Origin: Sarcophilus harrisii
Lineage: Eukaryota; Chordata; Mammalia; Dasyuromorphia; Dasyuridae
Direction of reading: 5' to 3'
Assembly: GCF_902635505.1 (NCBI RefSeq)
Contig: NC_045427.1
Location: 505,994,665-506,058,664 of the forward strand
DNA: 64,000 nt
In this document: piece by piece, positions 11,763 through 19,675 of the stretch
Position numbering within the stretch: position 1 is the stretch's first letter
How the letters are laid out: each line of letters starts with the position of its first letter
Program-made: the position numbers and the translations under genes
The notes under the pieces: model-generated
Seen by the model: the letters and a program-made list of their open reading frames with translations, nothing else
Told to the model about the DNA's origin: nothing
Databases searched by the model: none

Positions 11763-12015
11763 TATGTGTGTGTGTGTGTGGGGGGGTTAGACTGGTTTTG
11801 TTTGATTCCAGAGAGAAAAAATATAGTAGAACGGTTGGAAATTCGAAGACAGATATAGGTTTGTGGTAAGAGATTATTTCCTAACAATTAAAGCAACCCC
11901 AAGATGGAATGGACTACTTTTGGGAGTAGTGAGTTCATTGTTACTGCTGACCTTCAACTGGAAGCTAAATGACCACTTTTCAGAGATGCTGTAGAGAGGA
12001 TTCATGCACATAAAG
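11466..12015 (+). repeat. L3/CR1 LINE 3' portion with internal (GT)n
   Basis: Ordered CR1/L3 landmarks on the plus strand: AGTTTTGGGCACCACATG, then TTCTTGAAGGGCTAG, then TTTCCTAACAATTAAAG, then AAGATGGAATGGACTACTTT, then TGACCACTTTTCAGAGATGC and TGTAGAGAGGATTC. A GT microsatellite sits at 11724-11786. Confidence 0.75.
11724..11786. repeat. (GT)n microsatellite ending in G run
   Basis: Nearly pure GT dinucleotides followed by seven G's, embedded in the L3/CR1 copy where the family normally has a 'GGGCTGTCATGTGGA' type segment. Confidence 0.95.
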
Positions 12016-13289
12016 AGCACTTTGAAGTTTCTTATGGCAGTGTTTTTTTTCTGAGTTTAATGTTTTGATGGAAGGTTCAGTCAACAAACATGTTAGTTGG
12101 TAGTCAACAATAAAAAGATAAACAGGCAAACTAGTGGTAACAAACTCTTACTATATGAAGAAGAAAACCAAGAGAGTGTCAATCAGGAGTCCTCACCTAG
12201 TCAAAAGCTAGGTGGCAAATTTCAGACTGATATTTTTCTAGAATGGGAATTTAAAAAAAAGAGCAGGGAGAGAATAGAGTGATAGTTGCCCAGAAATATT
12301 TCTCACATATAAATTTAAAATCCAGGTCCTCTGTCTCCAAATTTAGTGCTTTTTGTGTTTTAAAATAAAATATCTTCCAAATATTTAGATAACTGCAATG
12401 CTTTATATGTTGAATAGTTCTTAGTTTCTTTCAAAGCACATTCTCATAATCATCAGATTTTTATAAATATCAGTGTAATGTGATGAGGAGGCTTTTCTGA
12501 TAAATCCCTTTGGTGGAGCTATTTATAGTTGATAATCGAAGGGAAAGAACATCCAACCACAGGATTAAGCAGCACAGCAGTCAGGATTAGAGTTAGATTG
12601 CCACACTGCTTTGAAGTGAGGCAGATACCACAGACTGGAAGAAAGGTAGGGAACAGGAGATGAGAATCAGATTGCCCAAAGTCAGGAACACAGAAGAGCA
12701 AAGTCAAGTTAATAGGAGAAAACTGGCTAAGGGGCAAAGAACAAAAGACACTAGGACTGGAAGGGAAATTCACCAAGAGAAAAACACTGTCTACCCAACT
12801 GGCTCATGTGGTATCTTTTTTCACCTGAAGTTTCCAGCCAACCCTTCTACCTCTTCCCTCATCAGTCTTGACAGTAACTTTATGTATGCTAAGCAATGTA
12901 AATAATAATTTGTTAAATTCATTAAACCAAATCCTAATTATAAAGCAGGAGTAAATTATAATTTGAAGGTTCATTAGCTCTTTTATTTTAATAGGATGCT
13001 CACTAACAATGTTGGCAACATACAGCATTAAATGATTCTTCTATATTCAAAATCGGCTAATGTTTCTTTTAAAAAAGAATACTTTTGCCTCATGTAGCAG
13101 CAATGTTGAATTCACTAAGCTGGTAGCTCCAAATGTATAGGTGACTAAATGGAAGTTATTCTGGTAATTTAAGTCTTGTGTTTGTCTTAAACCTTATTGC
13201 CTGCTGACCCAAAGATATCAATTTGCTGCATAGTTTTAGGAAGACTAAGAGAATGAATAAGATACAGTAAGATAAGGATAGAATTCATA
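12016..13289. other. Unassigned non-coding stretch
   Basis: No gene or firmly named repeat. 12420-12500 has a weak resemblance to a reversed SINE tail. 12890-13250 looks single-copy and is a candidate conserved element. Confidence 0.4.
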
Positions 13290-13395
13290 TGGAATATATT
13301 AAGTGACTACATGTCAATCGTTTTGCCAAACTGAAGATAAAAGGTAAAACATAGTTTCTGCCTTTGAGTAGTTTATGTTCTATTATACTTCTGTA
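13290..13395 (-). repeat. L2 3'-end fragment, minus strand
   Basis: AAGTGACTACATGTCAATCG followed by TTTCTGCCTTTGAGTAGTTT reads as a diverged antisense L2 end. Confidence 0.4.
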
Positions 13396-13611
13396 CTTTT
13401 TTTTTGTTACCTGATTTTTTAAAGGGGAGGGTACTAAGTTGATTGGGTTAATACTTTTTGGTAAAGATCAAACTGCAGGATATACATTTTATATATATTT
13501 TGGAAGGATATCGAGCAGATGGAGGGCATAGAATTTGATATTCATATTTATTTACTTTATAACATATATACAATATAAAATAATACATTATATATAATTG
13601 CCCCTACTTTT

Positions 13612-13630
13612 ATACATACATACATACATA
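13612..13630. repeat. (TACA)n microsatellite
   Basis: Short ATAC/TACA tetranucleotide run. Confidence 0.8.
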
Positions 13631-13804
13631 TTTATAAGACAGAAACTGGAGCTATGATTTTATTGATAGAAGAATCTGGTATAAGAATAAGAAAGTACTC
13701 ACTAGTACTAGGAACTTTAGGATCATAAAGCCATTTTGTGTCAGTGTGGGACTTAAATCCAGAACTCTGGTGTTTTGGCTCCAAAGTCAACTCTGCATTC
13801 ACTC

Positions 13805-14070
13805 TAATAATAATAATAATAATAACTAGCATTGACACAGTCCCTATTATGGACCAGACATTTTACTGTGTTTTATAAACAGTATTTCAGATGATCCTCA
13901 CAATCATCATTGGAGGCAAGTGCTATTATTATCTTCATTTTACATTATCTGCATTTTACAAATGCAGAAACTGAGGCTGAAATGATTTGACTAAAATCAC
14001 CCTTGCTAGTTTTTGAGGCCAGAGTTGAATTAAAGTATTTTTGATTCTGAGCTTAGTGCCCTATGTATTG
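13805..14070 (-). repeat. MIR/THER-type SINE, minus strand, with (TAA)n end
   Basis: A TAA trinucleotide run (13805-13826) is followed by the reversed CORE-SINE: TCAGATGATCCTCACAATCA, GCTATTATTATCTTCATTTT, GCAGAAACTGAGGCTGAAAT. Confidence 0.75.
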
Positions 14071-14199
14071 TCTCTTTAATAGAATTATAAATGTAGGATT
14101 GGGAGGATCTTAGTCCATCATCAAGTTTAACCTTGTGGTAATATGTAGAGACAAACTAAGATATAGAGAATAGACAAATATGCACACAGGTAGAAACAA

Positions 14200-14295
14200 T
14201 ATATGTGTATGTGTATATGAATGTATATGTATATTCATATATATAATATACATATGTGTTTGGATATGGATATGGATATATGGACTAGATAGGTA

Positions 14296-14334
<39 letters not shown>

Positions 14335-14450
14335 GAAAGGCTATAGATATTTCTGTATCTTATGCCTAGATATTTATACATAGTAGATGTATATATATAT
14401 ATATATATACACATACACACAAACATATATGTGTATATATAAATATATGA
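14200..14450. repeat. Cluster of TA/TG microsatellites
   Basis: Alternating TA and TG tracts, the longest pure TA runs being about 14299-14328 and 14390-14409. Frames through it give only tyrosine-isoleucine repeats and are not genes. Confidence 0.9.
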
Positions 14451-14484
14451 TAAAATGATCTTGTTTATATATAGTTGTTTTCAT

Positions 14485-14605
14485 GTTGTCTCCTCTATTA
14501 GACCATGTACTCCTTGAGGTAGACTCTCTTTTGCCTTTTTTCCTTTATCACTTGGCATGGTACCTAGTACATAGTAGGTGTTCAAAGTACTTATTGATTG
14601 ACTAA
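14485..14605 (+). repeat. L2 3' end, plus strand
   Basis: Canonical L2 terminus: GTACTCCTTGAGGTAGACTC, then TACCTAGTACATAGTAGGTG, then TTCAAAGTACTTATTGATTGAC. Confidence 0.75.
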
Positions 14606-14951
14606 CCACATGATCTTATCAAGGTCACTACTTCTAATTCCAGATCTAGGATTCTTTCCAATGCATCACCAATAAGACTCTTTATAGTTGCTTATTTTTG
14701 ACAGCTTCCCTCTATCATGGAATTTTTGCCATTGAGCCAAGTCTCTCAAAGTACTAGTAAAGTGAGTAAATGGAGATATAGGAGCACTGGGCTTTTTACC
14801 TCTGTCAATAGTCATTCTAGTTGTAATTAGCAGCAATGCCAAGTTCCAAGGCTATAAGGTTTCATTATATTTTTTTTTTTGGTTAATTTTATTTAACTGA
14901 AGGAAATCTATGGACAGAAGAAAAGTTAGTAGTGGGATATATTTATAATTA

Positions 14952-14953
<2 letters not shown>

Positions 14954-15000
<47 letters not shown>
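14954..15000. repeat. (TA)n microsatellite
   Basis: Uninterrupted TA dinucleotides. Confidence 0.95.
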
Positions 15001-15002
<2 letters not shown>

Positions 15003-15504
15003 TGAAAAGAACATCACCTTACTATTAGTTGATTCTACATCTTTTAACCAATTCCAACTCTACCTAACTGTACTGCACTCTCTCTGTCTTTTCCAAAAAC
15101 CTATAATGAAAGATTTTGTTAAATGTTTCAATGAAGTCAGTTGGCCTTTCTTAAGACAAAAAAAATTTATGTCCTGCATATCTCAATCACCAGCAATAAT
15201 GGGCTCAGTGTGCCAACATGATACATTTCCCTGATCTTTAATTTTCTTCATGTTGTTGAAAAAGTAGTAAGTTTAAAGCTAGTATGGGATAATTTTGTCC
15301 TATTCATGCTGGCTCTTAGTGAACTTTCTGAGTCTTTTGCAAGCATTTAATGATAGAATCTAGAATTTTACCAGGGAACTATAATTGGGAAACATGGAAG
15401 ATTCCATACTTTTTCCTATTTCTTAAAGTTGGGAAACCATTTGTCCTTCTCCAGATCTACAATACACCTCATTCTTTCTTTTTTTTTTATGATTAAACCC
15501 TCAT
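15001..15504. other. Unassigned non-coding stretch
   Basis: No gene seen. 15040-15400 has a faint CR1-like flavour but no landmark I can defend. Confidence 0.35.
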
Positions 15505-15740
15505 ACATTTTTCCCAATAGTATTTTATTTTTCCAAATATATGCAAAGATAATTTTTAGCATTCATTTTTGTAAGACTTTGTGTTCCAATTTTTTCTCCC
15601 TAACTCCTTTCTTTATTTCCTCCCTCCCCAAGACAGCAAGTAATCTGATATAGGTTAAACATGCAATCCTTTTAAATATATTTCCATATTTTTCATGTTA
15701 TGCAAGAACGATCAAAACAAAAGGGAAAAAAAAAACACGT
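15505..15740 (-). repeat. L1 3' UTR fragment, second subfamily
   Basis: Reads CAATAGTATTTTATTTTTCC, then CCCAAGACAGCAAGTAATCT and ATATAGGTTAAACATGCAA. This is the antisense of a marsupial L1 3' end of a different type from 6592-6779 (ACAGCAAGTAATC in place of ATGGCAGGTTGACC). Confidence 0.7.
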
Positions 15741-15889
15741 ATCTCTTTCAAAGATTTTTTTCAATGATCTTTGATCATTGATTATTTTTTCAGTGATCCC
15801 TATTTCAGGACCATCATTGCCAGATCTTTCAGCACTCTGGGATGAAGCTTGTTGGGGCCTTGTGACTCGAACTCATTCAAATTCACAAG

Positions 15890-15995
15890 GTTTTAGAGAC
15901 CTACTTTGTGCCAGGTGCTATGCTAAATGTTGAAAATATAATTACAAATGAATATCTGTGCCCTCAAGGAGCTTATATTCATTGAAGATAACTGA
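15890..15995 (-). repeat. L2 3' end, minus strand
   Basis: Clear antisense L2 terminus: CTACTTTGTGCCAGGTGCTA, then GTGCCCTCAAGGAGCTTATA. Confidence 0.75.
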
Positions 15996-16343
15996 ATCCT
16001 CTTTTTATCATATCTTTACCTGTATAGGGTTTCAGCCATTTATTTATTTATTTTACTATCTTGAAACCAAAAATCCTTTCCCTTGGTAGGAAAATGAAAG
16101 TAAAGTAGGTTTTTAAAGTCATTTTGCATTTTTTCCACCCTCCATTATTACAATTTTTCGCCCTTTTAAAAATCTACCTTTTACTAAAAATAGAGCTTTT
16201 AACATCTTTAGTGTTGTCCTTAGCAATCAAACTAACTTCAGTTTCCTTGTCCTCAAATTGCTTGAAATGAGGGGGATCTGTGTCTGATGATATGTTCAAC
16301 AGAAAGGTGATTGACTAAAACTTTATGATTTTCTGTCCAGCTA

Positions 16344-16600
16344 TCCAGACAGCGTCAGTGGTTAGAAAGCTGAGTTTGAGGTTAGGAGATCTGAATTCAA
16401 AATCAGCCTCAGATGGACAATAGCTGTGTTTTAGAGCAAGTCACTTAGACTCTGCCTCAGTTTCATTATTTGTAAAGTGAGGATAATAATATCACTTACT
16501 TCTCAGAATTGTTATGAGGCTCCAATGAGATAATATTTGTAATGTACCTTGCAAATATTAAAATGATTTACATGGGAGAGCTATTATTGTTATTAGTAAG
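16344..16600 (+). repeat. MIR/THER-type SINE, near full length
   Basis: tRNA-like head (GTCAGTGGTTAGAAAGCTGA, GAATTCAAAATCAGCCTCAG), CORE segment (CTGCCTCAGTTTCATTATTT) and tail (GAGGATAATAATATCACTTA, CCAATGAGATAATATTTG). Confidence 0.8.
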
Positions 16601-16709
16601 GGACTTAGCTTTCAGTTTGTGCTTTCAGAAATCTTAGTTCCAATTAAACTAGATTGGCACATTTCCAAGGATGTTCAGTCTATAGACAGGCTTCCTACCC
16701 CACAGCCAT

Positions 16710-16880
16710 AGATGCAATAATTCAAATTTATATGACACTTTACAGTTTTCAGAACACTTAAATATGTATTTTTCTTATGTATTCTTAATGTCTTCCAATC
16801 AAAATTTGTGCTAAAATATATTATTTAAGAAAATGAGGGATTAGAAAAGGAAAATGAGGGATTAATTTATCAAATCAAGC
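16710..16880 (-). repeat. Degraded SINE tail, minus strand
   Basis: AATTTATATGACACTTTACAG resembles the reversed tail of the MIR/THER type. The rest is too eroded to follow. Confidence 0.35.
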
Positions 16881-16989
16881 ACATACTCCAATAATAACAG
16901 AGTTTGGGAGTTTCTTCTTCTATTTTCCAAAACAGGGTTCAGGGATAACAATCATGGACCTAGTTTAACTTTAGTCAGATTGGAGGAGT

Positions 16990-17160
16990 GAAAGGAGCAG
17001 TAAATTTGGGATTGTAGGAGCTAAGCTTGAGTCTTGAGCTTCAGCCTTTACTTTTATGATGTTGAGCAGGCTATGTAGTTTCTCTGGGCCTTAGTTCCCT
17101 CATTTGTAGAATGAAAAAATTTGGATGAGATTTTTGCTTAAGATATTGTTCTGATCTAGA
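16990..17160 (+). repeat. MIR, plus strand
   Basis: Diverged MIR core with GGGCCTTAGTTCCCTCATTT and TGTAGAATGAAAAAATTTGG. Confidence 0.55.
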
Positions 17161-17539
17161 TTTATATTTCAACTTTATGTTGTGTGATTGTAGGCTAGTC
17201 ACAAAGTCTATGAACTTTAGGATCTTCATCCACAAAAGGAAGTGTTTGGCTTAATGACTTTTGATTTTTGTTTCTGTATCAACATAATGAGATTACATAG
17301 TTCAAGGACTGACATATATACTTAGTCCTAGATGGCCATGGCACCTAAAATATCTTTGCATTTTCAAATCATTCAGGATTAAGGTGTGAAAATGAAGGTT
17401 TAAATTTTCATGTTAGACTAGATTGGACATTTGAAATTCCATAACAGTTCGGTTCCCACACTTTGTATGGATGGGCACATTCACCTTGGCATTCCATTTA
17501 TAGATTGCTTTACACCCGCCCACACCCACACACCCCCCA

Positions 17540-17725
17540 TACACAAAAAGTTATTTCAGCCCACCTTGTAGGTTAGAATAAATATTATTGTGCTAGTTAT
17601 CTAAATTGCCCATTGTTTAAAATTGAGGAAACTGAAGCTTGGAGATATTATGTCTTGCCCAAGGTCATACACTTAGTAAGTATCAGAGAAAGATTTTAAT
17701 CTAAGTGCATGATTATTTAAGTATT
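17540..17725 (-). repeat. MIR, minus strand
   Basis: AATTGAGGAAACTGAAGCTTG and TCTTGCCCAAGGTCATACAC are the reversed MIR core. Confidence 0.7.
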
Positions 17726-18519
17726 TTGTGATTTTTTTTTATTGTTGCCTTTTTAGAAATATCACATTCATTTAATTAATGAATTAAATTGGACATGATT
17801 GAACAGTAACAACCACTTTCTCTTTGATGACCTTTTCCTATTGTTTGTATTTCTTTATATTCCCTTGCTTTTAGATACTCTTTCTATTAAATAAAAAGCA
17901 TCTGTCAGCTAGTCAGGGATTCTTATCAATTGTGTTTATCTCTGTTTAATTCCTTAATTTTGACCAATGGCTAAAGGGTCAAGTCAGGGGAGTTCTGCTT
18001 CATAACTTCTTTGCCTTTAAGTACATCAGCTAATAGGTCAAGTTAAAATGTATAGGTGGAGTGGGATTAAGTGTGAATGGGAGAGAACAGTGTTTTTTGT
18101 CATGACTTCTGAGCGTTCCCTCCCCACCCCTCAGCCAATGCAACATATTGCTTTTCTATCTTGTTCTGATAATTCCTGTCTTCCAAACCTTGACCTCACT
18201 GGGTGCATAAACCTTATTTCCTCTTCTTAATCATTATCCCACACTATTTTGATTACCTGTCTCCTATCCTAAGCAAACTATTCTGAATCTGCATCCTCTT
18301 CCTCTTGGATTCTATATGTTCCTCTTCCAAACATTATCATTTTTTTTCATGAAAATTTTGAATTTTTCCCAAGCAAGGGAAAACTGCTGAGGTCAGATTA
18401 AGCTCTGATAAACTATCCAAGTTCTGAGGTCTGCAGCTTTTCCTCAAATCCACTTGATTTAATATATAAGGAAAAAAGAAATCTAAAACCAACTTGATCA
18501 TTTAAAAATAGGATTCTTA
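17726..18519. other. Unassigned non-coding stretch
   Basis: No gene or named repeat. 18110-18330 is pyrimidine-rich and could be an old LINE remnant, but I found no landmark. Confidence 0.4.
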
Positions 18520-18705
18520 GTTAAAACTGGAAAGGGTCATTTGATTTTATTGCTTCATTTTACAATTGAGGAGAAAGGCTTAGACAAGTTAATTTACTTG
18601 CCTGAGTTTGCACTTCCAATAAGTATCTACTATGGTATTTGAACTCAGATTTTCTAGACTTCAACTTTAGTAACTTCTCTACAACATTATACTGCCTTTT
18701 AATGA
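18520..18705 (-). repeat. MIR, minus strand
   Basis: TTTTACAATTGAGGAGAAAGG, TTACTTGCCTGAGTTTGCAC and GGTATTTGAACTCAGATTTTC in order. Confidence 0.65.
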
Positions 18706-19129
18706 TGTATTTAGTTAATGCAAACCTATTATTATTATTCAAGTTATTTAAGAAAAGAGATCACCAGAACCTGGAACAGCCAATGATTAAAAATAATAGA
18801 AGAATGATCTTACAATTCTGTATTACCTGTGTTTAATAGAATATAAGCTCCTTGAGACCAGGACCGTAATATAAATTTGATACTTAGTGAAATAACAACT
18901 ATACATGATGTAAGATGTTTAATAAGTATGTTGACTCAGATGTAAAAATGTTGGTAGGGAAAGAAAATCTGAGACAGTCAATGTTAGTAAGTCCAGTTAC
19001 AAAGAATAGCAAAGATAAAATGACAAGATTATATTAGATTATATGTAGTAATTTGCACATCACTTGGATCCAGTTATTTCTATTTATTAGTATTCTGTTG
19101 ATATTTATTAGCAGTGACATTTGGCATAG

Positions 19130-19275
19130 TACTCAGTATTTTTTCAGTGCCTATCATGTGCCAGACATTGTGTAAGGTAATGGGAATGTAAAGGCTAGAA
19201 ATGTCCTCGATGAGCTTATACTACTAGGGAGTAAACAATAGGAATATAAATGTATAAATACAAAATATGAGCAAA
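19130..19275 (-). repeat. L2 3' end, minus strand
   Basis: Antisense L2 terminus: GTGCCTATCATGTGCCAGAC, then TCGATGAGCTTATACTACTA. It lies about 155 bp upstream of the candidate splice acceptor of the UNC13C exon. Confidence 0.7.
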
Positions 19276-19414
19276 TTCATATAGGAATAGAAAGAGCTGT
19301 CAAACTACAGATTAAGAAAAACCTTAATATGATTTAAGCTTAATTTTGATTCTGGGGGTCCTAAATATTGAGAGTAGGATGAATAAATTTTGATTTTAAT
19401 ATTCACTTTAATAA

Positions 19415-19431
19415 AATTCCTTCCCTTTTAG
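19415..19431 (+). other. UNC13C: Candidate 3' splice acceptor for UNC13C exon
   Basis: A pyrimidine tract (TTCCTTCCCTTTTAG) ends in AG at 19430-19431, with no earlier AG in the tract. A second acceptor-like site (CCGTTTTTTCAAATAG) ends at 19651. If a 5' non-coding exon lies upstream, one of the two starts this exon. The first looks better by eye. Confidence 0.45.
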
Positions 19432-19675
19432 ACACTACATCAAGCCACGAAAAGAAGAGAAAGAATGATGTGGCTTTCCCATCGCAATTGCTTATCTTCC
19501 GTGAATGGAGCTTTGGCCTTCTTCATCCAAGGACAAGAAAGCTGTAGCATTCAACATCTCAACTATCTTCAAGTGATTGATAAAATACAGTAATGCTTAG
19601 GCTGGAGTTTCAACATTTTATCTGGGCATATCATTCCGTTTTTTCAAATAGGAAGGGACATGTGGATTACCCTCC
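19432..19675 (+). promoter_or_regulatory. UNC13C: Candidate 5' UTR of UNC13C with upstream ORFs
   Basis: The segment between the acceptor-like site and the start codon is repeat-free and contains four separate upstream ORFs: 19465-19593 (42 codons, starting with two adjacent ATGs), 19504-19575 (23 codons), 19593-19703 (36 codons, running past the main start) and 19660-19686 (8 codons, also running past the main start). The first one's stop and the third one's start share a base in the word TAATG. The main ATG has T at -3 and G at +4, a moderate context, while the ATG at 19660 has G at -3. Transcript evidence is needed to know how much of this is in the mRNA. Confidence 0.45.

Noticed and set aside
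14110-14426. Tyr-Ile repeat ORFs
   Set aside because: Products of (TA)n and (TG)n microsatellites.
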